DNA of 64,000 nucleotides, taken from Kribbella soli (GTDB taxonomy: Bacteria > Actinomycetota > Actinomycetes > Propionibacteriales > Kribbellaceae). Positions 43,150 through 52,215 of the stretch are shown piece after piece (the stretch's first letter is position 1; the number at the start of each line of letters is the position of its first letter). The notes beneath the pieces were generated by a model. That model did no database searches, had not been told where the DNA came from, and saw only the letters and a list, made by a program, of their open reading frames with translations. A program made the position numbers and the translations under genes. The DNA is taken from NCBI RefSeq assembly GCF_004331345.1, contig NZ_SJJZ01000006.1, forward strand, positions 186,001-250,000. The letters are read 5' to 3'.

Positions 43150-43861
43150 AGACCTCGAACCGCGTGCCGTACTTCGTGCCCAGCAGAGCACCGGCCGGGC
43201 GCGAGGTGCCTTCGAGGAACTCCTCCGGGTCGAAATGTGGCCAGTTCAGCCCGTCGATGTAGGCCTTGTGCGCCTTCAACGACTGCACTCCGACGTCGAA
43301 CGTGTCGGTGGTGTCCACCCCGTGCCGCGCGTCGGGTGATCCCGCCGCCCAGACCTGCCGTACGCCGTCCCACTTGTCGCCGGCGTCGGTGAAGATCCAC
43401 CGGTTCGCGGCGTCCCGGACCGCGTCGAGCGCGCCGCGGCCGGTGTTGATGTGGTCGGCCTGGTTCAGCAGTACGTCGCCGTCCCAGGTGTCGCGGAAGT
43501 TGTTCGTGATGACGATCTCCGGCTGGTGCCGGCGGATCGCGGCGGTGATCACGCGGCGGAGCGCGACGCCGTACTCGATGGTGCCGTCGGGCTGGCCGAG
43601 GAACTCGACCGCGGAGACCCCGACGATCCGGGACGACTCGATCTGTTCGGCCTCGCGCAGCGGGCCGCACTCGGCCGGGTCGACGCCGTCGATGCCCGCC
43701 TCGCCGGAGGTCAGCACGCAGTACACGATCTGCTTGCCCTGTGCGGTCCAGCGCGCGATCGCGGCCGCCGTACCGAATTCCAGGTCGTCCGGATGCGCGA
43801 CCACGGCCAGCGCCTTCTGCCAGTCCTCGACGACAGGTTCGAGCCGTTCCTGAGTGCTCAT
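43139..43861 (-). CDS. PIG-L family (LmbE-like) deacetylase
   Basis: 240 residues. AHPDDLEFG (about 22-30) gives the zinc ligands His and Asp plus the catalytic Asp, and QADHINTGRGALDAV holds the third ligand His. The family hydrolyses N-acetyl groups of GlcNAc-type substrates, e.g. MshB and Mca in mycothiol metabolism. The GVDPAECGPLREAEQIESSRI stretch is typical of the LmbE branch. It is the last gene of the reverse run starting at 46323 and lies 9 bp after the lactone oxidase. Confidence 0.9.
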   Translation of the reverse strand: MSTQERLEPVVEDWQKALAVVAHPDDLEFGTAAAIARWTAQGKQIVYCVLTSGEAGIDGVDPAECGPLREAEQIESSRIVGVSAVEFLGQPDGTIEYGVALRRVITAAIRRHQPEIVITNNFRDTWDGDVLLNQADHINTGRGALDAVRDAANRWIFTDAGDKWDGVRQVWAAGSPDARHGVDTTDTFDVGVQSLKAHKAYIDGLNWPHFDPEEFLEGTSRPAGALLGTKYGTRFEVFTP

Positions 43862-43870
43862 GTCCGCAGG

Positions 43871-45172
43871 CTAGTCCCCGAAGACCTGCTGGGTGTAGGT
43901 GTTTTCGAACGTCCGCTGCGGATCCAGCCGGTCGCGGACCGCGAGGAAGTCGTCGAAGCGCGGGTACCGGGTGCGCAGGTCATCCGCCGTGAGCGTGTGC
44001 AGCTTGCCCCAGTGCGGCCGGCCGTCGTAGTCGGCGACGATGTTCTCGAAGGCCCGGAAGTACGGGTCGTGCGGCAGCCGGTGGTACTGGTGGATCGCGA
44101 CGTACGCCGTCTCGCGCCCGGACGCCGTGGACAGCCAGATGTCGTCCGGCGCGGCCACCCGGACCTCGATCGGGAACGGGATCCGCGACCTCGACGTGTC
44201 GATCCACTCCCGCAGCCGGCGGATCACGTCGACGACGTGCTCACGCGGTACGGCGTACTCCGACTCGCGGAAGATCACGGTGCGCTCGGAACAGAACACC
44301 TTGTACGACGCGTCGACGTACTCCCGCGCCGACAGCGCGCGCGAGGCGAGCTGGTTGATCCGGGGCACCATCCCGGGCCGCCGGACCGCGAGCCGATTGG
44401 TCAGCTCGAAGACCTTGTTGGACAGCAGTTCGTCGTCGATCCAGCCGCGGACCCGGCCGACCGGCGAGGCGCCGACGCCCGGGCCGACCCGGTTGTTCCG
44501 CTTGGTCAGGGCGATCTCGGTGTGCGGGAACCAGTAGAACTCGAAGTGGTCGTTGCCGTTGGCAAGTTCGTCGAACCCGTCCAGCACGTCGGTGAGCGAC
44601 AGCGGCATCTCCTGCGCGCGTAGCAGGTACGCCGGCACGCACTGCAGGGTCAGCGAGCTGATCACGCCGAGCGCGCCGACCGAGACCCGGGCCGCGGCGA
44701 ACACGTCCGGGTTCTCCTCCGCCGAGCAGTGCAGCACCGACCCGTCCGCGGTGACCAGGTCGAGCGCGACGACCTGCGTGGCCAGTCCGCCGAGCCGCGC
44801 GCCGGTCCCGTGCGTGCCGGTGGAGATCGCGCCGGAGACGGTCTGCTTGTCGATGTCGCCGAGGTTCGCCATCGCGAGGTCGAACGCCGCCAGGCCCGCG
44901 TTCAGCTTCCGCAGTCCGGTGCCCGCACCGACCGTGACGCGGCCGGACTCCTTGTCGGCGTGGACGATCGAGGACAGGCCGTCCAGCCGGACCATCACCT
45001 GCTGCGGCACCCCGCAGCCTGTGAACGAGTGCCCGGAGCCGACCGCCTTGAGCTTCTTGCCTTCATCGGCCGCGGACTTCACCGCGGCCGCGAGTTCGTC
45101 GGCCGAACCTGGCCGCAGGGTCTCGATACCGGTGGCCGACTCGGTGCCGGCCCAGTTCCGCCAGGTGCTCAT
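43871..45172 (-). CDS. D-arabinono-1,4-lactone oxidase-type FAD enzyme
   Basis: 433 residues. The FAD-binding PP-loop is GSGHSFTG at 45-52, with SGAISTGTHGTG deeper in the PCMH domain. The C-terminal ALO domain has the family motif HWGK near 392 (RPHWGKLHTL) and ends with the PQRTFENTYTQQVFG tail. It oxidises sugar lactones with O2 at the FAD. The start overlaps the PLP-enzyme stop (ATGA), a pairing I know from other actinobacteria. Confidence 0.9.
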   Translation of the reverse strand: MSTWRNWAGTESATGIETLRPGSADELAAAVKSAADEGKKLKAVGSGHSFTGCGVPQQVMVRLDGLSSIVHADKESGRVTVGAGTGLRKLNAGLAAFDLAMANLGDIDKQTVSGAISTGTHGTGARLGGLATQVVALDLVTADGSVLHCSAEENPDVFAAARVSVGALGVISSLTLQCVPAYLLRAQEMPLSLTDVLDGFDELANGNDHFEFYWFPHTEIALTKRNNRVGPGVGASPVGRVRGWIDDELLSNKVFELTNRLAVRRPGMVPRINQLASRALSAREYVDASYKVFCSERTVIFRESEYAVPREHVVDVIRRLREWIDTSRSRIPFPIEVRVAAPDDIWLSTASGRETAYVAIHQYHRLPHDPYFRAFENIVADYDGRPHWGKLHTLTADDLRTRYPRFDDFLAVRDRLDPQRTFENTYTQQVFGD

Positions 45173-46323
45173 CCGAAGTTCTTCCCTTCTCCCCGGTAGG
45201 TCTTGAGCTCGCTGACGTCCTCACCTTCGATCGCGTACAGGACGTCGAACCGCTCCAGCATCTCGCCCGCCTTCGCGTAACGCATCCACACTCTGTCGCC
45301 GATGTGTAGCCGATCGGCCGATTGTCCCTGGACCGGAGTCTGCACCTCGCCGGCGCCTTCGGTGCCCAGCAGCTTCAGTCCCGACGGCGCGGCAGGCAGC
45401 GGCAGCCGCGACTTCTTCGCCGGCCCCGAGGCCACGTACCCACCGCCGAAGAGCGTGGCGATCCGCGGCGCGGGCCGCCGTACGACGTCCAGCGCGTAAG
45501 CCATCGCGTGCTCGGGCTGGAACACGTCGTACTTGTCGAAAAGGGTCGGGCCGTAGAGGCCGGAGCCGGCGGTGACCTCGGTGACGACCGGGTCGGCGCT
45601 GCTGATCTCCAGGCTGCCCGTCCCGCCGCTGTTGACGATCCGGAGCGGCGCGACCTGCTTGACCGCGTCGACGACCGCGCCGCGCCGGTCGGCAAGCTCG
45701 GCGGCCGAACGGCGCTTCACCCAGCGAACGGCCGGCGACGTGTCGGGGAGGCCTGCGATCTGCGCCTCGTAGAACATCACGCCGGTCAGCTCGAACGCGT
45801 CGTCGGCGGCCACGGTACGGGCCAGCGCCGCCACGTCGGACGGGGTCCGCAGCGGCGAACGACGGACGCCGAGGTGCTGGCCGAAGATCCGCAGCGAGGC
45901 GTCGACGTCGAGGCAGATCTGGATCCGGGCAGCGCCGGTCGCGGCGGCCCTGACGTAGCCGAGGTGCTCCGGCGAGTCGATCATCAGCGTGATCCGGGAC
46001 GCCGCCTCGGGGTCCTCGGAGAGCTCGCGGAGCGCGGCCCGGTGGGTCGTCGGGTAGCCGAGCAGGATGTCGTCGACACCGTTGCGGGCCAGCCAGAGCG
46101 CCTCGGGGAGCGCGTAACTCATCACGCCGTGGAACCCGGGCCGCTCGAGCGCGGCCGTGATCAGCGCGCGGCAGCGGACCGACTTGGAGGCGATCCGGAT
46201 CGGCGTACCGGCGGCGCGCCGGACCAGATCGTCGGCGTTGTGCCGGAACGCGGCGAGGTCGATCACCGCGTACGGCGCGTCCAGCCGCGCGGTCAGGCGG
46301 GCATACCGGTCGAAGTTACCCAT
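45169..46323 (-). CDS. PLP-dependent amino acid deaminase/aldolase (D-threonine aldolase/alanine racemase-N fold)
   Basis: 384 residues from the ATG at 46323. The candidate PLP lysine is Lys47 in RIASKSVRC (the alanine racemase N-terminal barrel), and the C-terminal D-serine dehydratase-like domain has GTEGAGEVQTPVQ and HIGDRVWMRYAKAGEM with a likely metal site. The substrate is probably a D-amino acid. An alternative GTG at 46341 exists, but a good leaderless promoter (46330-46358) ends at the chosen ATG. First gene of an operon with the lactone oxidase and PIG-L enzyme. Confidence 0.85.
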   Translation of the reverse strand: MGNFDRYARLTARLDAPYAVIDLAAFRHNADDLVRRAAGTPIRIASKSVRCRALITAALERPGFHGVMSYALPEALWLARNGVDDILLGYPTTHRAALRELSEDPEAASRITLMIDSPEHLGYVRAAATGAARIQICLDVDASLRIFGQHLGVRRSPLRTPSDVAALARTVAADDAFELTGVMFYEAQIAGLPDTSPAVRWVKRRSAAELADRRGAVVDAVKQVAPLRIVNSGGTGSLEISSADPVVTEVTAGSGLYGPTLFDKYDVFQPEHAMAYALDVVRRPAPRIATLFGGGYVASGPAKKSRLPLPAAPSGLKLLGTEGAGEVQTPVQGQSADRLHIGDRVWMRYAKAGEMLERFDVLYAIEGEDVSELKTYRGEGKNFG

Positions 46324-46329
46324 AACCGG

Positions 46330-46358
46330 AGTGTAGGACACGAAATACTGAAAGGTAA
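46330..46358 (-). promoter_or_regulatory. Leaderless promoter of the PLP-enzyme operon
   Basis: TTACCT (46358-46353) and TACACT (46335-46330) are separated by 17 bases, and the ATG at 46323 follows six bases after the -10. This would make a leaderless transcript and decides the start codon. Confidence 0.5.
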
Positions 46359-46472
46359 TACAACTTCTCCTCCGACTTCAGACCCTGGGGAGTCCGGACC
46401 AGGGTGTCTCACGGGCGCGACCCAGGTCCTGCACGGGTGAATCTGGATCCACTCCCACTCGGAAGGATTCTC

Positions 46473-47459
46473 ATGAACGTCAGCCGCCGCACCCTCCTCC
46501 GGACCGCCGGCGCCACCGCGCTGGCCACCCCGTTCCTCACAGCCGGCGCGGCCGCCTCTCCGAAGCTCCCGTTCGGGCCGGTCAGGCAGATCGACGCGGG
46601 CGTTCTCAACGTCGGGTACGTCGAACTCGGGCCGGCGCACGGCATCCCCGTGCTCCTGCTGCACGGCTTCCCGTACGACATCCACAGCTACGAGCAGGTC
46701 GCCCCGCTGCTCGCCCGTCGCGGCTACCGTGTCGTGGTGCCGTACTTCCGCGGCCACGGCAGTACGACGTTCCGCTCGGCCGCCACGCCGCGCAACGTCG
46801 ACCAGGCCGCGTTCGCGCTCGACATCCTCGCCCTGATGGACGCGCTCGGGATCCAGCAGGCCGTGCTGGCCGGCTACGACTGGGGCTCGCGGACCGCGGA
46901 CATCATCGCCGCGCTCTGGCCGGAGCGGGTCCAGGCACTGGTCCCGGTCACCGGGTACCTGATCACCAACCTGGAGTTCAACAAGAAGCCGCTGCCGCCC
47001 GCGGCCGAGAACGCCTGGTGGTACCAGTACTACTTCGCCACCGAGCGCGGCGTGGAAGGCCTGCACCAGTACAAGCGGGAGATCGGTGAGTTCATCTGGA
47101 AGTTCAACTCGCCGACGTGGAAGTACAGCGCCGCGACGTACGCCCGGACCGCGGCCGCCTTCGACAACCCGGACTACGAGGCCATCGTGATCGGCAACTA
47201 CCGGTGGCGGCAGAGCCTGATCCCGGCCGAGCCGGAGTACGCCGAACTGGAGAGCAAACTGCAGAAGACGCCGAAGATCGCCGTACCGACGATCACCATC
47301 GACGGCCGCTACGACCCGTTCACGCCGACCGGGAACGGGTCGTCGTACCGGGACCACTTCATCGGCCGCTACGAGCACCGCACCTTCGACGTGGGGCACA
47401 ACGTGCCCCAAGAGGCACCGCGGGAGTTCGCGCAGGCAGTGGTCGACGCTAGTCGATGA
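46473..47459 (+). CDS. Tat-exported alpha/beta hydrolase with Asp nucleophile (epoxide hydrolase-like)
   Basis: 328 residues. The Tat signal SRRTLLRTAGATALA at 4-18 is followed by a cleavage region near AGAAAS. HGFPYD (64-69) and YFRGHGST precede Asp136 in GYDWGSR, the nucleophile type of epoxide hydrolases and haloalkane or fluoroacetate dehalogenases, rather than Ser. His is in VGHNVPQE near the end. The folded export implies a periplasmic or secreted enzyme. The 3' end overlaps the convergent lipoprotein gene by 11 bp. Confidence 0.85.
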   Translation: MNVSRRTLLRTAGATALATPFLTAGAAASPKLPFGPVRQIDAGVLNVGYVELGPAHGIPVLLLHGFPYDIHSYEQVAPLLARRGYRVVVPYFRGHGSTTFRSAATPRNVDQAAFALDILALMDALGIQQAVLAGYDWGSRTADIIAALWPERVQALVPVTGYLITNLEFNKKPLPPAAENAWWYQYYFATERGVEGLHQYKREIGEFIWKFNSPTWKYSAATYARTAAAFDNPDYEAIVIGNYRWRQSLIPAEPEYAELESKLQKTPKIAVPTITIDGRYDPFTPTGNGSSYRDHFIGRYEHRTFDVGHNVPQEAPREFAQAVVDASR

Positions 47460-48219
47460 CGGCGTCCAGAGTCGGTACGACGCTGCGCGCCCAGTCGGCC
47501 TGCTGATCTGGGTGTGTGGACGTGGTGGCGAGTAGAGCGACTGTCGAGCCGTGGACGACGGACAGGTCGACGTACGACTCCGCACCGGCGTACGCACGCA
47601 CCGCGGCAGCAGCTGCGTCATCGGCCCAGAGTTGTTTGACACTCAGGTCACCGCCGGTGCCGCAGGCGTCCATGCGTGCCTTGTAGCCCTTGTAGTAGGT
47701 CGTCGCCTGGTTGGCGTTGCTGAAGCGGAGCAGGAGCGCCGTAGCAGGTAGCGCGTCGGCTGTGCGGTAGCTGCCAGTCAGGGCGTACGCGGGAACAGGC
47801 AGCGAGCCGTTGACTGGCTGGCCGGCGCAGCCAGAGGGCAGTGCTTCGTACGAGGCCTGGTGTGGGTCGCGTCGGCGGGTCCAGGTGTTGTTGCCGATGA
47901 AGCCTGCCTCTGCACCGCCTGGGTCTGTGTAGGTCTTCCAGCCCGTGCCGAGCTTGTCAGGTGTCGGGAGGTTGCCTGCGGTGAGCGGACCGGCGTTTGC
48001 CGGAGGCGGTGCGGTCGCCTGCTCCGGCACCTCCGGCGGTACTGCTGCATCTGTCGGTTTGGTGGAGCTCAGAGTGTTGGTGGGCACCGGGACCGTCCCG
48101 CCGACCACGGTGGGGATCGGAGTCGGTGTTGATGTCGGTGTGGGCTCCTGGGCGGCCGAGTTGGAGCTGCAGCCGACCAGAACAACTGACAACGCGCTGG
48201 CGACTACTAGGGCTTTCAC
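47449..48219 (-). CDS. Secreted lipoprotein with Pro/Thr-rich linker
   Basis: 256 residues from a GTG overlapping the upstream peptidase stop (GTGA). The lipobox LVGC has Cys17. Residues 25-75 are a Pro/Thr/Val linker, and the rest is a soluble domain with WKTYTDPGGAEAG, CAGQPVNGSLPVPAYALTGSY and VDLSVVHGSTVALLATTS. It looks like the Streptomyces sensor-domain/PknH-type extracellular fold, but without a kinase. Coupled to the M15 peptidase, so it probably works at the cell wall; function not known. Confidence 0.7.
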   Translation of the reverse strand: MKALVVASALSVVLVGCSSNSAAQEPTPTSTPTPIPTVVGGTVPVPTNTLSSTKPTDAAVPPEVPEQATAPPPANAGPLTAGNLPTPDKLGTGWKTYTDPGGAEAGFIGNNTWTRRRDPHQASYEALPSGCAGQPVNGSLPVPAYALTGSYRTADALPATALLLRFSNANQATTYYKGYKARMDACGTGGDLSVKQLWADDAAAAAVRAYAGAESYVDLSVVHGSTVALLATTSTHPDQQADWARSVVPTLDAVID

Positions 48220-49562
48220 TTCGGCTCGAAGTGCTGGTAATCGGGTTTGGCCCAGCCGGCACCCCAGAAGTAGCCCTGGCCGATCAGTGCCTTCGTGGCG
48301 ACACTGCTCGAGAACAGCATGCCCGGACGCACCACGGACCGGCTGCGGTACGTCAGCCCGTTCGACGGGTACCAGACGCCGTTCGCGGCCAGGTACGGGT
48401 TCTCCACGGTGTTGATGTCGATCGCCCACCCGTACGAGTGCGGCGACAGCGAGTACGGATCGCCCGTGACGCGGCGGCAGTTGAACGCGGACGTGTTGTC
48501 GGCCGCCATCGACTTGATGTCGCTGCCGCCGAACACGTCCACCCGGCGCATCTGCCGGATCGGGAACTTCGACGCGAACGTCGAGGTCCACACCGTGATC
48601 ATCTTCGCCACCGCCGCGTCCCGCAGGATCAGCTCGCCGCGGTGCACGCGACCGTCGAAACCCCAGTAGTTCAGCTGCAGCAGCCGCAGCGACGACGGCG
48701 TCACGGGGCATCCGGCGCGGTACGTGTTCGGCACCATCGCGGCGGAGACGGCGTACACCTTGGGATTCAGTGCCGCCTTGATCACGATCGTCGCGAGACC
48801 GGAGTACTCCATCGCGGGCTGGGCGACGTACCGCGTGACGACGCGGACGGTCCGCGTCTTCGGCAGGTCGTCGGGGACCCGCAGCCGGAAGTTGCCTCCT
48901 GCATCCATCGTGGCGATGTTCAGCAGTCGCCACACGCCGCTGCCGAGGTACTCCTGCAGCGCGAGCTCCTTGCCTGGCTCGGCCGGCACCATCCGTCCGG
49001 TGACCGATACGCCGGTCAGGGTCGCGTACCAGGACGCCGGGGTGTTGATCAGGATCTTCCGGTCCTGAATCGGCACGGTCCGGTAGTCCGAGATCGCGAG
49101 CGCTGTCTCTGCCTTGACCCCGATCATCGTGCGGAACGCCCAGGTGCCCGTGTACGCCGACACGAAGCTGAACCTGTACACGCCGCCGGTCGTGGTCCGG
49201 GTCGAGGCGCGCAGCACCCACGCACCGGGGACGCGCTGCCACAGCGTGATGTACGAGCCGGTGATCGGCTGGCTGATCTTGCCGGTGAGGACGGTCGGCT
49301 TGTCCTCCCAGGACGCGGCCGGCTGGTCCAACGTGATCGACCACGCCGCCGCCGGAGTCACCACTGGTTTCGGTGTAGGCGTCGGTGTAGGAGTGGGGGT
49401 AGGAGTGGGTGTTTCAGTTGGCGTTTCTGTAGGCGTCTCAGTAGGAGTCACCGACGGTGTGACACTCGGCGAAGGACTCTCGTCCGCATGCGCCACACCG
49501 ACCGACCCAAGACTCAACAGAACTGCGACCGCCACCCCAACGACGCGTTGCATCCGCCTCAC
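48216..49562 (-). CDS. Secreted M15-family peptidase (D-Ala-D-Ala carboxypeptidase/VanY-like)
   Basis: 448 residues, ATG at 49562 (a second ATG three codons on). Signal peptide residues 1-27. A threonine/proline repeat (TPTETPTETP onward, residues 35-65) forms a wall-spanning linker; two Ig-like domains (about 70-270) follow; and the C-terminal peptidase has SLSPHSYGWAIDIN (His, Asp zinc ligands) and YQHFEP (the third His). It cuts D-Ala-D-Ala or endopeptide bonds in peptidoglycan. The linker DNA is a tandem repeat near 49372-49450. Confidence 0.85.
   Translation of the reverse strand: MRRMQRVVGVAVAVLLSLGSVGVAHADESPSPSVTPSVTPTETPTETPTETPTPTPTPTPTPTPKPVVTPAAAWSITLDQPAASWEDKPTVLTGKISQPITGSYITLWQRVPGAWVLRASTRTTTGGVYRFSFVSAYTGTWAFRTMIGVKAETALAISDYRTVPIQDRKILINTPASWYATLTGVSVTGRMVPAEPGKELALQEYLGSGVWRLLNIATMDAGGNFRLRVPDDLPKTRTVRVVTRYVAQPAMEYSGLATIVIKAALNPKVYAVSAAMVPNTYRAGCPVTPSSLRLLQLNYWGFDGRVHRGELILRDAAVAKMITVWTSTFASKFPIRQMRRVDVFGGSDIKSMAADNTSAFNCRRVTGDPYSLSPHSYGWAIDINTVENPYLAANGVWYPSNGLTYRSRSVVRPGMLFSSSVATKALIGQGYFWGAGWAKPDYQHFEPK
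49372..49450 (-). repeat. Tandem repeat encoding the Thr-Pro linker of the M15 peptidase
   Basis: Short degenerate repeats of the type GGTGTAGGNGT (plus-strand view) encode the TP/TET run. The repeat number is likely to vary between strains. Confidence 0.6.
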
Positions 49563-49636
49563 CCTCCCTGGACAGCACCTACCCCTTATAAGAGGCAGTC
49601 ACCCGGGAAGACGTCACACGAAGGCGGGAAGTTCTT

Positions 49637-50740
49637 TTACTCCTGCAGTCTCTTCACAGCGGCGTCGATGCGCTCGTCGGTCCCGGTGAGCGCGACCCGG
49701 ACGTGCCGGTCACCCGCAGTCCCGTAGAAGGCACCGGGTGCAACCAGGATCCCCCGGTCCGCCAGTGCGCCGACGGAGCCGTACGCGTCGTACGACGGGT
49801 GCGACGCCCACAGGTACAGCCCGCCGTTGGACAGGGTGATCTCCCAGCCCGCATCGGTCAGCGCGTCCCGCAGTACGGCACGGCGACGCAGGTAGCGGGC
49901 ACGCTGCTCCTCGACATGAGCGTCGTCGGCGAACGCGGCAGCCATCGCGGCCTGGATCGGCGACGGCACCATCAGCCCGGCGTGCTTGCGGACCGCGAGC
50001 AGCTCGGCCACGACGGTCGGGTCACCGGTGACGAAACCACCGCGGTACCCGGCCAGGTTGGAACGCTTGGACAGCGAGTGCACCGCCAGCAGGTTGTCGA
50101 AGCTGCCACCGGACACGTCCGCGTGCAGCACGGACACCGGCTTCTCGTCCCAGCCGAACTCGGTGTAGCACTCGTCGCTGACCAGCAGTACGTCGTTCGC
50201 CCGCGCCCACTCGACCGCACGTCGCAGGTCGGCCGGCGGGGTGATCTCTCCGGACGGGTTGCGCGGAGAGTTCAGGTACGCGACCCGGACCGGCCCGTCG
50301 TACGTCGTCGGGTCTGCGACCGGGACGCTGGTGGCCCGGGCGAGCGCCGCACCGGCCTCGTACGTCGGGTACGCCAGGTCCGGGATGAGGACCGTGTCAC
50401 CGGCCCCGATGCCGAGCAGCGTCGGCAGCAGCATGATCAGCTCCTTGGTGCCGATCACGGGCAGTACGCCGCTCTGCGGGTCGACGCCGGTCACGTCAAG
50501 CCGCCGCACCATCCAGTCCACGGCCGCCTGCCGCGCCGCCGACGTACCGATCGTCGTCGGGTACGCCGGGGCGTCCGCCGCGTCGGCCAGCGCCTGCTTC
50601 ACCAGCGCCGGCACCGGGTCGACAGGACTGCCCACCGACAGGTCCACGATCCCGTCAGGATGCGCAGCCGCCTTCTGCTTGTAAGGGGCGAGCTTGTCCC
50701 ACGGGAAGTCTGGCAACCGGCTGGAGGTCTCGAAGATCAC
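49637..50740 (-). CDS. dapC: Succinyldiaminopimelate transaminase
   Basis: 367 residues from the GTG at 50740 (GGGGGAG upstream; a GTG at 50758 is possible). The aminotransferase class I fold has LSVGSPVDPVP and YPTTIGTSAARQAAV, typical of actinobacterial DapC. The PLP lysine is Lys225 in SLSKRSNLAGYR, and RVALTGTDERIDAAVKRL follows at the end. It makes N-succinyl-LL-2,6-diaminopimelate for lysine and peptidoglycan. dapE and fdxA genes often accompany it but are not seen here. Confidence 0.9.
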   Translation of the reverse strand: MIFETSSRLPDFPWDKLAPYKQKAAAHPDGIVDLSVGSPVDPVPALVKQALADAADAPAYPTTIGTSAARQAAVDWMVRRLDVTGVDPQSGVLPVIGTKELIMLLPTLLGIGAGDTVLIPDLAYPTYEAGAALARATSVPVADPTTYDGPVRVAYLNSPRNPSGEITPPADLRRAVEWARANDVLLVSDECYTEFGWDEKPVSVLHADVSGGSFDNLLAVHSLSKRSNLAGYRGGFVTGDPTVVAELLAVRKHAGLMVPSPIQAAMAAAFADDAHVEEQRARYLRRRAVLRDALTDAGWEITLSNGGLYLWASHPSYDAYGSVGALADRGILVAPGAFYGTAGDRHVRVALTGTDERIDAAVKRLQE

Positions 50741-50821
50741 CCGCCTATTCTCCCCCACCCGCTCGGCAGCTGAGATTGCCTGTCCACATCACTACGATCA
50801 GTGCGGACAGGGGGTGACCGA

Positions 50822-51886
50822 ATGACGTATGACGTGGCAGTGGTGGGGGCCGGTGCGATGGGGTCCGCGGCCGCGCGGGCACTGGCCGCGGCCGGGCGAG
50901 AGGTCGTCGTACTGGAGCAGTTCACGCTCGGGCACGAGCGGGGCGGGTCGCACGGCGCGACGCGGTTGTTCCGGCCGGCTGCGGACGACGCCGAGGTGGC
51001 TGAGCTGACGGAGCGAGCACGGCCGCTGTGGCGGGAGCTCGAGGCGGAGTCAGGCGAGACGCTGCTCGAGGAGACCGGTGGGATCGACCACGGGATGAGT
51101 GACGCGTCGATCGCGGCCTTCCGGTCGTTGCACGGGGCAACCGGGTTGGTGCTGCCGGCGGCAGAGGCAGCGGAGCGGTGGCCAGGGTTCCGGTTCGAGA
51201 CCCCAGTCCTGTACCAGCCGGGGTCGGGCCGGCTGTACGCCGATCGGACCGTTCACGCGCTACAGGTCGTGGCTGGTCGTTTGGGCGCCGAGTTCCGCGT
51301 GCAGTCACCAGTACGGGCGCTGCGGGTACACGACGGTCTGGTCGAGCTCGACGTACCAGGTGGCGCGGTGCGGGCGCGGCACGTCGTACTGGCCACTGGT
51401 CCATGGACTCCGAAGCTGGTGCACGGACTGGTGCCGTTGCCACCGTTCACAGTGACCCAGGAGCAGCCACGGTTCTTCACTCCCGTGTCAGACGAGCTGG
51501 AGTGGCCGTCCTTCCTGCACCACGGCCCCACCAGCTACGGCCTCTACGAGCCCGGCTCCGGGGTCAAGGTCGGACTGCACGCGACCGGGCCGCAGGTGGA
51601 CCCCGACCAGCGCGACTTCCAGCCGGAGCCGGAGCGGGACCTGGCCCTGCTGGAGTACGTCGAACAGTGGTATCCGGGACTGGACCCCCACAGGTCCACG
51701 GCGATCAGCTGTCTCTACGACAACACACCGACGTCCGACTTCGTCATCGACCGCGCCGGACCGATCACGGTCGCCGCCGGGTTCTCCGGCCAGGGTTTCA
51801 AGTTCGTGCCGCTGGTCGGCGCGCTCGTCCGCGACCTGGTCACCGGCGCCGCCCCAACGGCGGCTCGTTTCAGATTTCAGAGGTAG
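50822..51886 (+). CDS. SolA-type oxidase (N-methyltryptophan/sarcosine oxidase family)
   Basis: 354 residues. GAGAMG at 9-14 is the FAD loop; GGSHGATRLFR (about 41-51) is the SolA/MSOX signature; and Cys297 in SCLYDNTPTSDF is the residue that carries covalent FAD in this family. GPWTPKLVHGLV and GFSGQGFKFVP are typical. It oxidatively demethylates or deaminates small N-methyl amines or amino acids with O2. The 3' end overlaps the convergent GroES-like gene by 10 bp. Confidence 0.9.
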   Translation: MTYDVAVVGAGAMGSAAARALAAAGREVVVLEQFTLGHERGGSHGATRLFRPAADDAEVAELTERARPLWRELEAESGETLLEETGGIDHGMSDASIAAFRSLHGATGLVLPAAEAAERWPGFRFETPVLYQPGSGRLYADRTVHALQVVAGRLGAEFRVQSPVRALRVHDGLVELDVPGGAVRARHVVLATGPWTPKLVHGLVPLPPFTVTQEQPRFFTPVSDELEWPSFLHHGPTSYGLYEPGSGVKVGLHATGPQVDPDQRDFQPEPERDLALLEYVEQWYPGLDPHRSTAISCLYDNTPTSDFVIDRAGPITVAAGFSGQGFKFVPLVGALVRDLVTGAAPTAARFRFQR

Positions 51887-52215
51887 AGACCGGTCTGGCC
51901 GTCCTCCAGGCGGCCGGCGGCCACCGCGTGCAGGTCGCGCTCGCGCAGCAGGATGTAGTCGTCGCCGCGCACCTCCACCTCGGCCCGGTCCTCCGGGTCG
52001 AACAGCACCCGGTCGTCGACCTCGACCGTCCGCACGTTCGCGCCGATCGCGACCACCTTCGCCCAGGAGAGGCGGCGGCCCATCTGCGCGGTGGCGGGGA
52101 TCAGGATGCCCGCCGACGACTTCCGCTCGCCCTCCTGCTCGAGGGAGACCAGGACGCGGTCGTGCAGCATCCGGATCGGGAGCTTGTCGTCGGACAGCCG
52201 CTTGCGTGAAGTCAC
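51877..52215 (-). CDS. GroES-like co-chaperonin, stand-alone paralogue
   Basis: 112 residues from a GTG that overlaps the upstream stop. MLHDRVLVSLEQEGERKSSAGILIPATA resembles the Cpn10 mobile-loop region, and VVAIGANVRTVEVDDRVLFDP plus DYILLRERDLHAVA are the other family landmarks. It is longer than ordinary GroES at the N-terminus (VTSRKRLSDDKLPIR) and not linked to a groEL gene; coupling to the DUF3618 membrane protein is the odd feature. It may be a divergent folding aid or a non-chaperone member. Confidence 0.75.
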   Translation of the reverse strand: MTSRKRLSDDKLPIRMLHDRVLVSLEQEGERKSSAGILIPATAQMGRRLSWAKVVAIGANVRTVEVDDRVLFDPEDRAEVEVRGDDYILLRERDLHAVAAGRLEDGQTGLYL

